DNA of 18,070 nucleotides from an uncultured Oscillospiraceae bacterium (GTDB taxonomy: Bacteria > Bacillota > Clostridia > Oscillospirales > Oscillospiraceae): positions 1 through 18,070 of the forward strand of contig CANQUO010000015.1 of assembly GCA_947627085.1 (NCBI GenBank), written 5' to 3'. The position numbers were made by a program, and so were the translations under genes. A model generated the notes under the pieces. The model was not told the DNA's origin and did not search any database. It saw only the letters and a program-made list of their open reading frames with translations. The first letter of the stretch is position 1; each line of letters starts with the position of its first letter. Of the stretch, positions 1-6,300 are shown one piece after another.

Positions 1-319
1 TCCCCATGGGCTCCAAAAGCGTCCCCGTGGGACCGATGTCCAGGGCCACCCTTCTCGCCCCGGCCTCCCTGGCGAGGCGAACACCGGCCGAAATGACCTC
101 CCTGACCTTCTCCACGCCACCCAGCTTTTTGGAGTTGGCCCCGAAGGTGTTTGCCGTGATTATGTCAACTCCTGAGTTAACATAATCTCTATGCACCGCC
201 CTCACGATGTCCGGGTCGGTCAGATTGAGAAGCTCCGGCAGGCCGCCCGTCTTAAGTCCCCGCTTTTGAAGCTCCGTGCCCATGGCCCCGTCTATGAGCG
301 TAAATCCGTTAGCCGCCAC
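1..319 (-). CDS. metH: Methionine synthase, N-terminal homocysteine-binding domain (partial, runs off left edge)
   Basis: Cobalamin-dependent methionine synthase transfers a methyl group from methyltetrahydrofolate to homocysteine. Only about 106 N-terminal codons are inside the window. They read as the start of the homocysteine S-methyltransferase barrel: a DGAMGTELQKRG motif at about residues 11-22, then NLTDPDIVRAVHRDYVNSG and the ITANTFGANSKKL motif. The start is GTG at 319, chosen because an AAAGGAGGG ribosome site lies 9 nt upstream and because the next in-frame ATG falls inside the conserved DGAMGT motif. It overlaps the end of the MetH-activation gene by 11 bp, so the two are probably translationally coupled. 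Whether the protein lacks its own activation domain cannot be seen here, but the separate activation gene just upstream suggests it does. Confidence 0.93.
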   Translation of the reverse strand, partial: MAANGFTLIDGAMGTELQKRGLKTGGLPELLNLTDPDIVRAVHRDYVNSGVDIITANTFGANSKKLGGVEKVREVISAGVRLAREAGARRVALDIGPTGTLLEPMG

Positions 320-983
320 AGCCGTAGCCCTCCTTTCGAAATTCGCAAAATTCCCGGTTCTCGCACCTTTCACAGCTGGTGCCGCCCCGCTTGACGCCCA
401 AGCTCTCCGGGTAGAGCCCGATAAGCGCCGAGACGCTCTTCCTCGGGAGCATCAGCATGGAGTCCGTCAGCGTTATCCCGAGCCTCGTGTGCGCATCTAT
501 AAGCCCCAGCACGTCCCTTTGCTGTTCCAGCGGAAAATCCCCGTACCCCGGCCCGTAGCGGTAGGAGGTCACAAGGCCGCGCTCTTTAGCGTAGGCCCTT
601 ATCTCCCCCTCGCATCTGTCTGCCACGGCCTCGATGAGCGCCGTGCAGGCCGAGTTATAAATAAGTTCCGCCACCGCCGACCTCTGGCCCAGCCTCAGCA
701 TGGCCCGCTCCACCTCAAGCCCCAGTGTGGCCGCCATAACGGCGCAGTACTCCGCCCCCTCCAGGTGCTTTTTTATGTCCTCGCCCCGCAGGTAAACGCC
801 GCCTATCGCCGGCCACGGCTCCACGGGGAATACCTCAAAGCAGTATCTGGGTTTGGCGTTTTCAAGGCATTTTTGGGAAAGCTCCTCTATTTTCGCCTCA
901 AGCTCCGGCTCCAGTGCCTGCCCCCGGTGACCCAGATATCGCAGGACCTCGCTTTTGTCGATGCTGTACTCAAAATCCGGCAT
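309..983 (-). CDS. Stand-alone MetH reactivation (activation-domain) protein
   Basis: This 224-residue protein resembles the vitamin B12-dependent methionine synthase activation domain, which in enteric MetH is the C-terminal module that binds S-adenosylmethionine and reductively remethylates oxidised cobalamin. Supporting segments are the RYGPGYGDFPLEQQ motif, the following LTDSMLMLPRKSVSALIGL segment, and the C-terminal cluster CERCENREFCEFR, which supplies three closely spaced cysteines. A separate activation protein of this type is known from Thermotoga and clostridia. The ATG at 983 is preferred over the TTG at 1004 because it starts directly at the conserved PDFEYSIDK segment. It overlaps the metF stop by 14 bp and the metH start by 11 bp, giving a tightly coupled metF, activation, metH order. 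The cysteine cluster may bind metal, but that is inference. Confidence 0.88.
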   Translation of the reverse strand: MPDFEYSIDKSEVLRYLGHRGQALEPELEAKIEELSQKCLENAKPRYCFEVFPVEPWPAIGGVYLRGEDIKKHLEGAEYCAVMAATLGLEVERAMLRLGQRSAVAELIYNSACTALIEAVADRCEGEIRAYAKERGLVTSYRYGPGYGDFPLEQQRDVLGLIDAHTRLGITLTDSMLMLPRKSVSALIGLYPESLGVKRGGTSCERCENREFCEFRKEGYGCGG

Positions 984-1800
984 CCCGCAGTGCCCCCATC
1001 TCAAATTTCGCCACCTCAGGCTTGTTCATGGTGTAGATATGTATCCCGCTGACGGCCCCGTACTCCATCCCGGCCTTCAGAAGGGACTCCGGGTCGTGCT
1101 CATACCGGTTCACCATCCGTATGACAGCCGAGGGCAGGCTGGCCCCGCACATGAACACCATCCGGGTTATCTGGCTTTTGCCCATTATCGGCATTATCCC
1201 GGCATCGATGGGCACGGCGATACCGGCGGCCCGGGCCTTCTCAATAAAGCGGTAGAAGGCGGTATTTTCAAAAAAGAGCTGGCTTAGGAAAAATTCCGCC
1301 CCCGCGTCCTGCTTCTCGAGTAAATGCCTTATGTCCTCGTCAAAATCGTCGCACTCCACGTGCCCCTCCGGGTAGCATCCGCCGCCCACGCAAAAGTCCG
1401 TGGTGGCTCGAAGATACCGCACGAGCTCCGCCCCGTAGCGAAAATCCCGTGTCACGCTCCCCGGGAGCCTGTCCCCCCGAAGGGCGAAAACGTTGCTTAT
1501 CCCCTGGCTTTTTATGTCCTCCACGGACACGTCCACGTCGGCTTTCGTGGAGTTTACGCACGTCACATGGGCCACCGCCGGTATGCCGTACTCACGCTCG
1601 ATCACCCCGGTGAGGGCCGCGGTGTTCTTCCCGTTCCCGGACCCGCCGGCGGAGCAGGTGACGGAAATAAAATCCGGCTCCGTCCCCGCAAGCTCGTTCA
1701 GCGTCCCCTTGAGCGTCTCAAGGTTCAGCTCCCCCTTGGGCGGGAATATCTCGTAGGAGATGGGGAGTTTTTTCGATTTGTAAATGTCACGGATGTACAT
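970..1800 (-). CDS. metF: Methylenetetrahydrofolate reductase
   Basis: MetF reduces 5,10-methylenetetrahydrofolate to 5-methyltetrahydrofolate, the methyl donor for MetH. The 276-residue protein has the family landmarks in order: YEIFPPKG at 16-23 with catalytic-type Glu17, SVTCSAGG near 47-54, AHVTC, ALRGD (folate/FAD region), GGCYPEGH, QLFF, GIMPI and the terminal IHIYTMN. Length fits the short bacterial MetF. The start ATG at 1800 has a GAGGT ribosome site 11 nt upstream. It lies 24 bp after the GyrI-like gene and overlaps the MetH-activation gene by 14 bp. Having metF, the reactivation protein and metH in direct succession places folate-dependent methylation of homocysteine in one transcript. 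No SAM or B12 riboswitch is visible in the short upstream gap, so control probably comes from further upstream. Confidence 0.96.
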   Translation of the reverse strand: MYIRDIYKSKKLPISYEIFPPKGELNLETLKGTLNELAGTEPDFISVTCSAGGSGNGKNTAALTGVIEREYGIPAVAHVTCVNSTKADVDVSVEDIKSQGISNVFALRGDRLPGSVTRDFRYGAELVRYLRATTDFCVGGGCYPEGHVECDDFDEDIRHLLEKQDAGAEFFLSQLFFENTAFYRFIEKARAAGIAVPIDAGIMPIMGKSQITRMVFMCGASLPSAVIRMVNRYEHDPESLLKAGMEYGAVSGIHIYTMNKPEVAKFEMGALRDAGF

Positions 1801-1824
1801 ATTATGTCAACCTCGCTTATCTGT

Positions 1825-2463
1825 CTATTTGATTGCCCTTATCGGATGCCGCACCACGGTCCTGAGCTTCTCCGGGGCGCACTTGCGCGGGTCGGAGAGG
1901 TATATCTCGTGGTGCTGTCTTGTATCCGAGATGTCCAGCTCATAACCCTGTTTCTCCATATGCTCGTGCATCAGGCGGACGGTTTCGGGCTCCGCGTCGT
2001 ATGGCCCCAGGTGCATACACTGTACGCACAAGCCCTCCCTGATAGCAAGAAACTCGACCTTTGAAAAGTCCGTCTTTTTCTTCCGTGTCGCCTCATTTAC
2101 GGCCCAATTGAATTCCTCTTTCGTCACAAAATCGGGCAGTCTGATGCAGGAGACAAACTCAAGGTCGCCCTTGCGCGTGTAGTCGATGCCCGTGTCGCGC
2201 CCCTCCTGAGACCAGAACCCCTCCAACGGCGGCACCACGAAGTCGAAGTACCCCTCCATCCGGTGGTCGCCCATTTTGCTCATCTTTATCGTAAAAGCGA
2301 TGCCGTAGAGAAGCCCGATGGACGCCTTATACTCCCCGCCCTCCTCGTTCGGGTCACCCCGTCCCCGCACGGCCACATAGCTCATCTCCGGAACGTCCAC
2401 AATAACCGGCTTTTTCGCCGGCATGTAAAATTCCCTGTATTCCTTTTTGAAATCAAACGGCAT
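1825..2463 (-). CDS. GyrI-like small-molecule-binding domain protein
   Basis: This 212-residue soluble protein begins MPFDFKKEYREFY and contains VIVDVPEMSYVAVRGRGDPNEEGGEYK, a pattern typical of stand-alone GyrI-like (effector-binding, SOUL/GyrI superfamily) proteins, followed by the GLCVQCMHLGPYDAEP segment, which resembles the second repeat of that fold. Such proteins bind small hydrophobic or cationic ligands; no helix-turn-helix domain is present, so it is not itself a MerR-type regulator. The start ATG at 2463 has AAGGAGG 7 nt upstream. A degenerate REP-like palindrome lies in the 38-bp gap before it, and metF follows 24 bp downstream. Ligand and cellular role cannot be read from sequence. 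Some GyrI-like proteins have been reported to hydrolyse epoxide-type compounds, but nothing here tests that. Confidence 0.8.
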   Translation of the reverse strand: MPFDFKKEYREFYMPAKKPVIVDVPEMSYVAVRGRGDPNEEGGEYKASIGLLYGIAFTIKMSKMGDHRMEGYFDFVVPPLEGFWSQEGRDTGIDYTRKGDLEFVSCIRLPDFVTKEEFNWAVNEATRKKKTDFSKVEFLAIREGLCVQCMHLGPYDAEPETVRLMHEHMEKQGYELDISDTRQHHEIYLSDPRKCAPEKLRTVVRHPIRAIK

Positions 2464-2480
2464 GGTGTGCCTCCTTATTC

Positions 2481-2506
2481 GGGCGTATTTGGAACCCGCC
2501 CCTACA
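2481..2506 (+). repeat. REP-like palindrome, copy A (degenerate)
   Basis: The right arm AACCCGCCC followed by CTACA is exact; the left arm GGGCGTATT has two changes from GGGCGGGTT. It spans the RAYT stop codon, which is the TAG inside the reverse of CTACA, and extends into the gap before the GyrI-like gene. Same orientation as copy C. Confidence 0.75.
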
Positions 2507-3020
2507 AATATTTTTTTAGGATATACCGTAATGGGTTGGCTTCGATATACGACGCTGTATCTTGAAAATCCTGTTCATTTCTTATCACATGCTCATAAAA
2601 CGATCTCTGCCATAAAGGCGGCGATAAATTTAAAAGCTTGTTTATTCTTCTTGAGGAGAATGTTTTAAGCTGTCGTATGATCTCCGTAAGCTCCGTAGGG
2701 GCGGGTTCCAAACCCGCCCGCTCCCACAGCATCACGATACCGTGCACATGGTCTGGCATGACGATGAAGGGTCCTAATTCTATACCGCTGTTGTGATTAG
2801 GAAGGTCAAGCCACGTATCCATGACAATTTTCCCGGCATCGCTTAGCTTTACCCCAACATCCTCAACTGACAAATCCTCATGGGCGGGTTTGGAACCCGC
2901 CCCTACAAGGTAAATCGAACCAAGCATAGGTCTACGGTCCTGTACGCATATCGTAAAGAAATACGCGCCGTTTTGTGAATAATCGAAATCAGGTAAGCGT
3001 AAAACCTTTCGTGTATTCAT
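2502..3020 (-). CDS. REP-associated tyrosine transposase (RAYT, IS200-like Y1 HUH family)
   Basis: RAYTs are single-copy HUH nucleases related to IS200 transposases that cut at REP palindromes and are thought to spread or maintain them. The 172-residue protein starts LRLPDFDYSQNGAYFFTIC, the usual N-terminal pattern. It carries the HUH motif MPDHVHGIV (H91, H93) and the YIEANP motif, whose Tyr158 aligns with Tyr115 of E. coli TnpA-REP (recalled from memory). SFYEHVIRNEQDF precedes it as in the family. The start ATG at 3020 is chosen because the longer reading frame only adds an unrelated tail overlapping the upstream gene; the ribosome site there is weak. It lies 47 bp after the alaX-like gene. 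Two REP-like palindromes are inside the reading frame and encode GAGSKPAH and RAGLEPAPT, and a third supplies the stop codon. It appears intact. Confidence 0.9.
   Translation of the reverse strand: MNTRKVLRLPDFDYSQNGAYFFTICVQDRRPMLGSIYLVGAGSKPAHEDLSVEDVGVKLSDAGKIVMDTWLDLPNHNSGIELGPFIVMPDHVHGIVMLWERAGLEPAPTELTEIIRQLKTFSSRRINKLLNLSPPLWQRSFYEHVIRNEQDFQDTASYIEANPLRYILKKYL
2695..2719 (-). repeat. REP-like palindrome, copy B (inside RAYT gene)
   Basis: GTAGG leader, then GGGCGGGTT and AACCCGCCC arms (9 bp, perfect) around a 3-nt loop. It has the opposite orientation to copies A and C. In the RAYT reading frame it encodes residues of the RAGLEPAPT segment just after the HUH motif. Confidence 0.85.
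2882..2907 (+). repeat. REP-like palindrome, copy C (inside RAYT gene)
   Basis: GGGCGGGTT and AACCCGCCC arms (perfect 9 bp) around TGG, followed by CTACA. In the RAYT frame it encodes LVGAGSKPAH, residues 38-47, between two conserved parts of the nuclease. Confidence 0.85.
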
Positions 3021-3067
3021 CCGTTTTTCCCCGTCGCAACAAGGCGGCGGGCTCTTTACTTCCCGCA

Positions 3068-4216
3068 TCACTCCTGTCGCCAATACCCCTCAATTTCCTC
3101 CCTCGCCGTGCTAACTGTGCCGCTGACAAGCTCCGGTCTTCCGCCGCCGCGGCCGTTGAGGGCGCGGTTCATGTCCCGGACCGGCTCCTGAAGGTCCACG
3201 CTTTTTGACGCCAGGGCGTACTTATAACCCGACCCGTCGTCCCCGGAAAAGGCCGCCGCCACAGAGCACTTCTCCTTCGCCGCGTTCACAAGAAGCTGAA
3301 GGTCCTTCGCGTCAAAGTCCTGCTCGAAAAAGAGGAGATTCTCATCGGTATTTTGAATTATGTCAACCTCGTTTTGAATTATCCTTCTCTTGAGCCCGCC
3401 CAGCTTGTAATTAAGGCCGTCCCGCTCGACAAGTAACCTCTCCACGGCGTCGGCAACGCCCTCGGGCTTTGCCGACAGCAGTGCGGAGACGCGAGAAACC
3501 GACCGGGCCTTCGCCGCGCAGTCCTCATACGCCCTGCTCCCGGCCAGCATACGTATCCTGACGCCGTTTTTCCGGCGGATGGACTCAAAAATTTTGATAA
3601 CGCCGATCTCCCCCGTCCGCTTCACGTGGGGAGCACAGCAGGCGCACATGTCCACTCCCTCGATGGTCACGAGCCGCACGTTCTCCGTAAGGTCCAACTT
3701 GCTACGGTACTCAAGACCTGGCAACTCCTCCGGGGCGGGAAAGCTCTCCGTCACGGCCACATTGCGCCAGACCACCTCGTTTGCCTCCCGCTCGATATCC
3801 GAAAGCTCCATATCGTCCACAAAGCCGTCGAAGTCCACGATGACCCCCTCGGCCCCCATGTGGAACCCCACGTTGGCGTAGCCGTGGCGGCGGTGGACGA
3901 TGCCGGAGACGATGTGCTCGGCGGTGTGGTTTTGCATATTGGAAAACCGCTTTTCCCAGTCGATCACGCCGTGTACCGTGGTCCCGGCCTCAAGGGGCCC
4001 GTCGCACCTGTGTACGACCTCGTCTCCCCGCTCGAAGGTGTATGTGACGTTCACTTTACCCAACGTCCCCACATCCGCGGGATTGCCCCCGCCCTCGGGA
4101 AAGAAAGCCGTTTTGTCCAGCACGATTTCAAAGCATCCGTCCTTTTCATCGCAGGACCGGACGACCCCGTCAAACTCTTTTATGTGCGAATCCTCATAGT
4201 AAAGCTTTCGTGTCAT
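3068..4216 (-). CDS. Alanyl-tRNA editing protein, AlaX long type with DHHA1 tail
   Basis: AlaX proteins hydrolyse Ser-tRNA(Ala) or Gly-tRNA(Ala), acting in trans like the editing domain of alanyl-tRNA synthetase. The 382-residue protein shows FFPEGGGNPADVG at 39-51, the zinc motif NHTAEH (H97, H101), and a second zinc motif with C193 and H197 in CACCAPHV, followed by TGEIG. A central helical stretch leads to a C-terminal DHHA1-like domain ending with GRGGGRPELVSG, the equivalent of the GGGKP motif. The second zinc motif reads CCAPHV rather than CGGTHV, a variant I believe is common in this subfamily. There is no aminoacylation domain, so it is not AlaS. Its ATG overlaps the upstream GNAT stop as ATGA, indicating coupling. 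Confidence 0.92.
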   Translation of the reverse strand: MTRKLYYEDSHIKEFDGVVRSCDEKDGCFEIVLDKTAFFPEGGGNPADVGTLGKVNVTYTFERGDEVVHRCDGPLEAGTTVHGVIDWEKRFSNMQNHTAEHIVSGIVHRRHGYANVGFHMGAEGVIVDFDGFVDDMELSDIEREANEVVWRNVAVTESFPAPEELPGLEYRSKLDLTENVRLVTIEGVDMCACCAPHVKRTGEIGVIKIFESIRRKNGVRIRMLAGSRAYEDCAAKARSVSRVSALLSAKPEGVADAVERLLVERDGLNYKLGGLKRRIIQNEVDIIQNTDENLLFFEQDFDAKDLQLLVNAAKEKCSVAAAFSGDDGSGYKYALASKSVDLQEPVRDMNRALNGRGGGRPELVSGTVSTAREEIEGYWRQE

Positions 4217-4722
4217 TTCGAATAATACCCCATTCCGTAAGCTCTCTCGTTCCTCTCGCCGCTCAAGTAGTCCACGCCCACGTCGCTGTCAATGACAAAG
4301 CCGCATTTTCTGTGGGTGGCGAGGGACGCCTCGTTTTTCTTACTTACGCAGTCGTGCACCTCAAATTTTCCGGTCTTTTCAAGGGTTTTCAGCGTCTCGG
4401 AGAGTATTTTCGCCCCGTAGCCCATCCGCCGGAAGTCCGGGTGCGTCTCAAGGGCCTCGATGTAGTAAAATCCCTCCCGCACGAGATACAGTCTCAGCGC
4501 GCTGACCCACACGCCGTCCCGCTCCCAGACAAAATAGCGGTTGACGCCGTTCAAAAAGTCCTTCTCAATGAACTCCACAAATCCCCGCTTGATCTTCTCC
4601 ACGGCCTCCGAACTGTCCATATTCGGGTATTGGTCCTCAGCGTTTTCCCCGTTGCCCTCCCGGTATATATCCATGAGTCTCTCCCCGTCAAGCTCCCCGG
4701 GGTTTGAGATCGTTATAAGCAT
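4213..4722 (-). CDS. GNAT-family N-acetyltransferase
   Basis: This 169-residue protein has the GNAT core: a strand ending in YYIEALETHPDFRR followed by the acetyl-CoA pyrophosphate loop RRMGYGA at 98-104 and a helix, then NEASLATHRKCGF, the typical late motif. The acceptor substrate is unknown; general protein or small-molecule acetylation is possible. The ATG at 4722 has a GAGGAGAGG ribosome site and lies inside the end of the upstream HAD gene (10-bp overlap). Its TGA overlaps the alaX-like start as ATGA. A longer frame can be read upstream, but it only shadows the HAD gene and has no GNAT similarity. Confidence 0.9.
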   Translation of the reverse strand: MLITISNPGELDGERLMDIYREGNGENAEDQYPNMDSSEAVEKIKRGFVEFIEKDFLNGVNRYFVWERDGVWVSALRLYLVREGFYYIEALETHPDFRRMGYGAKILSETLKTLEKTGKFEVHDCVSKKNEASLATHRKCGFVIDSDVGVDYLSGERNERAYGMGYYSK

Positions 4723-5459
4723 AATATCCTCTCCTCTACAAACCTCGCCGCACCGTCGGCGTCGCAGTGGCCAGCGAATGCGTGCGCCACGGACTTCACC
4801 TCGTCGATGGCGTTTTCCATGGCCACGCCAAGGCCGCAGTTTTTCACGCACTCGATATCGTCCCAGTCGTCCCCGAAAAAGGCGCACTCCTCCGGCGAAA
4901 CGCCGAAATACGCGGTCATTTCCTTCACGCCGCCCCACTTGGTAGCCTTCCGGCTCATGAACTGCCAGAGCCTCCCGCCCTCCACGGCGGTGCAATATGT
5001 ATCCTCCGTCAGCGCCGATCTTACGTCCTTTTCCGTAACCCCGCTGACCAGGACCTTGTAAAGCTCCCCCTCTGGAAGGCCGGGGAAGCCCCCAAACACG
5101 TTGGCGTTCCACTCCGGTATGGGCGCCGAGGCGTATATCCCGCCGCTCATCTCAACGGACACCACCGCGCCGAGTATGGGCAGGAGCCGGGAGATTATCC
5201 TCTCCCCGCTTTTATTTGGGATGCCGTTTATGAGCTCACGGTCCCCCGCCAGCACCCGCGCGCCGTTCAGGGTGACCAGGGCCTCGAACCGGTCAAACAC
5301 TCCAAATTCCCTGACCGTCCTCTCCGGCCTTGCCGATGCGGCGAAAACATGTATCCCCCGCTTCCGGCAGTTGCTGAGAACCGCGCGGGTATACTCCGAC
5401 ATGCTCTTGTCAGACCGCAAAAGCGTGTTGTCCAGGTCGAAAATCAAAGCTTTTATCAT
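4713..5459 (-). CDS. HAD-superfamily hydrolase, Cof type
   Basis: Cof-type HAD proteins are usually phosphatases of sugar phosphates or related metabolites. From the ATG at 5459 the protein has 248 residues. Motif I is FDLDNTLL with D8 and D10, motif II is the AASARP segment (S42), motif III lysine is probably K174 in KATKWGGVK, and motif IV is FFGDDWDDIECV (D197, D198) followed by GLGVAMENA, where this family normally has GVAMGNA. A cap domain of about 100 residues between motifs II and III fits the type. ATGs at 5471 and a TTG at 5483 are also in frame with weak ribosome sites; 5459 is preferred because it puts the catalytic strand at the usual distance from the N-terminus. It is the first gene of a new unit behind a TATAAT promoter. 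Confidence 0.9.
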   Translation of the reverse strand: MIKALIFDLDNTLLRSDKSMSEYTRAVLSNCRKRGIHVFAASARPERTVREFGVFDRFEALVTLNGARVLAGDRELINGIPNKSGERIISRLLPILGAVVSVEMSGGIYASAPIPEWNANVFGGFPGLPEGELYKVLVSGVTEKDVRSALTEDTYCTAVEGGRLWQFMSRKATKWGGVKEMTAYFGVSPEECAFFGDDWDDIECVKNCGLGVAMENAIDEVKSVAHAFAGHCDADGAARFVEERILCL

Positions 5460-5487
5460 CTTACCCACCATATTCCCCACCAAAACA

Positions 5488-5513
5488 ATGGGTTAAATCG
5501 CATTATAACCCAT
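5488..5513. repeat. Inverted repeat over the HAD promoter start region
   Basis: ATGGGTT and AACCCAT are separated by 12 bp. On the leftward strand the repeat begins at the 3' end of the TATAAT box and reaches past the expected transcription start. It could be an operator or a small leader hairpin. Only position and symmetry support this. Confidence 0.4.
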
Positions 5514-5530
5514 CGCGTTTAAAAATGCAA
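5502..5530 (-). promoter_or_regulatory. Sigma-A-type promoter for the HAD/GNAT/alaX unit
   Basis: On the minus strand, TTGCAT (5525-5530) is followed 17 bp later by a perfect TATAAT (5502-5507). The start codon at 5459 lies about 43 bp beyond the -10 box. The -35 match is partial. Confidence 0.65.
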
Positions 5531-5573
5531 CCATTCAATGACCCTTTCCACGTTTTCCGAAACGGGTCAGCCT

Positions 5574-5602
5574 GTCGAAAAAGGCCTGCGGCCTTTTCCG
5601 AC
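5574..5602 (-). terminator. Terminator-like hairpin inside the composite repeat
   Basis: Arms AAAAGGCC and GGCCTTTT with a 3-nt loop, extended by GTCG/CGAC with one bulge. On the minus strand a run of five T follows the GC stem, so it could end the transcript from the cysteine desulfurase promoter. The A and T tracts make it potentially bidirectional. Confidence 0.5.
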
Positions 5603-5618
5603 GAAGGGGAACGTGCGG

Positions 5619-5651
5619 ATTTTTTCTGACGCACATGTCGTCAGAAAAAAT
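5619..5651 (-). repeat. Conserved-loop stem-loop, copy 1
   Basis: On the minus strand the left arm is ATTTTTTCTGAC, the loop GACATGTGC and the right arm GTCAGAAAAAAT: a perfect 12-bp stem. Two further copies lie at 8181-8213 and 8274-8306 with compensating stem changes. Confidence 0.85.
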
Positions 5652-5817
5652 ATTGAAATTGAGTTTTTTGACAATCTGAGATATACCTGGCGTCCGTTTT
5701 GGGAAAATACAGGTCCTCATTATCAATGAACCAAAACCCCAGCCTCTCCGCCAGCACCCTTCCCAGCGTACTTTTCCCCACGCCGTTGAGCCCGCAGACA
5801 ACGATTCTGGTCCCCAT
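5641..5817 (-). pseudogene. P-loop nucleotide kinase-like gene, 5' fragment truncated by repeat element
   Basis: The ATG at 5817 lies 3 bp after the upstream GNAT stop and opens a 58-codon frame starting MGTRIVVCGLNGVGKSTLG, a clear Walker A P-loop (GLNGVGKST), then LAERLGFWFIDNEDLYFPKTDARYIS. That resembles the N-terminus of small shikimate-kinase-like AAA/P-loop kinases, which normally run to roughly 170-200 residues. After ARYIS the frame enters the composite repeat (boundary near 5677), reads about ten unrelated residues and stops at 5641. The rest of the kinase (Walker B and lid regions) is absent: only about 150 bp separate it from the next promoter, and that sequence is repeat. I call it a remnant disrupted by, or deleted next to, the repeat. 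A short peptide could still be translated. Confidence 0.8.
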
Positions 5818-5820
5818 GTC

Positions 5821-6276
5821 TCAGAGCCTCCTGAGGAGCTTCAAAAACCTCCCGCCGTCGTCCTCGCCCACATAAACTATGCTGTCAAAGCCCGCCTCAA
5901 CGTACAGCCTGAGCGCCGCGTAGTTGTCGAGGTCCACGCCAACGGTAATCTCGTTATACCCAAGCTCCACGGCCCTGTCGACCGCAAAATCCAGTAGTGT
6001 TCTCCCTATCCCCCGGCGGCTCCACTCACGCTTCACGATAAGTCTGGACATATATACGCGCCGGTCCTTGACAGTGTAATCCGGGTCGTCCATATCGAAC
6101 ACCAGGGACACCTCCCCGATAAGCCGATCTCCCGCCCGGTATACATAGGTGACCCTGTTCCCGTCCACAAGCTCCCGGTAAAACCTCCCGGCAAGGCCGG
6201 CGTTCTTTTCCATGTCCCATATGTTGCCGCACCTTTTAAAGTCCTTCGGGTCAAGCTTTTCTATCTGATCCTCCAT
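5821..6276 (-). CDS. GNAT-family N-acetyltransferase
   Basis: This 151-residue protein is a compact GNAT domain. The strand VYMSRLIVKREWSRRGIGRTLL contains the acetyl-CoA loop RRGIGR at 87-92, and the tail has VGVDLDNYAALRLYVEAGF, the standard late motif in which the Tyr is often the general acid. IGEVSLVFD in the middle is the usual beta-bulge strand. The acceptor is unknown. The ATG at 6276 has an AGAGGA-type ribosome site. The gene lies 24 bp after the AlkD-like gene and is followed after 3 bp by the truncated kinase start, so it is part of the desulfurase transcript. Confidence 0.9.
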   Translation of the reverse strand: MEDQIEKLDPKDFKRCGNIWDMEKNAGLAGRFYRELVDGNRVTYVYRAGDRLIGEVSLVFDMDDPDYTVKDRRVYMSRLIVKREWSRRGIGRTLLDFAVDRAVELGYNEITVGVDLDNYAALRLYVEAGFDSIVYVGEDDGGRFLKLLRRL

Positions 6277-6300
6277 TTCCGTCCTCTCTCCCTATACTCC

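Larger units (their letters stand above)
5572..5677 (-). repeat. Composite hairpin repeat element, copy 1
   Basis: Read on the minus strand, the unit begins AGATTGTCAAAAAACTCAA, continues with a 12-bp stem-loop (5619-5651), then CCGCACGTTCCCCTTCGTCGG, and ends in a GGCC hairpin followed by TTTTTCGACAG. The same pieces occur in the same order at 8247-8454. The ends are imperfect inverted repeats of the form AGAYTGTCRAAAAA. The P-loop kinase reading frame stops inside this element. Positions 5539-5569 next to it hold a further small hairpin (TGACC/GGTCA around CGTTT/AAACG). Confidence 0.75.

Noticed and set aside
276..1052. Long plus-strand open frame of 258 codons
   Set aside because: It is antisense to the well-supported metH-activation gene, has proline/arginine/histidine-rich low-complexity composition typical of GC-rich shadow frames, and no recognisable domain.
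1801..1824. Riboswitch or other leader control of metF
   Set aside because: The gap is only 24 bp, and the gene is inside an operon; nothing structured is visible.
4213..5112. 299-codon frame ending with the GNAT protein
   Set aside because: Only the last 169 residues resemble GNAT. The upstream part is an arginine/glycine-rich shadow of the HAD gene; the ATG at 4722 has a proper ribosome site.
5535..5801. 88-codon minus-strand frame across the composite repeat
   Set aside because: It is out of frame with the P-loop kinase start, has no family features, and mostly translates the repeat.
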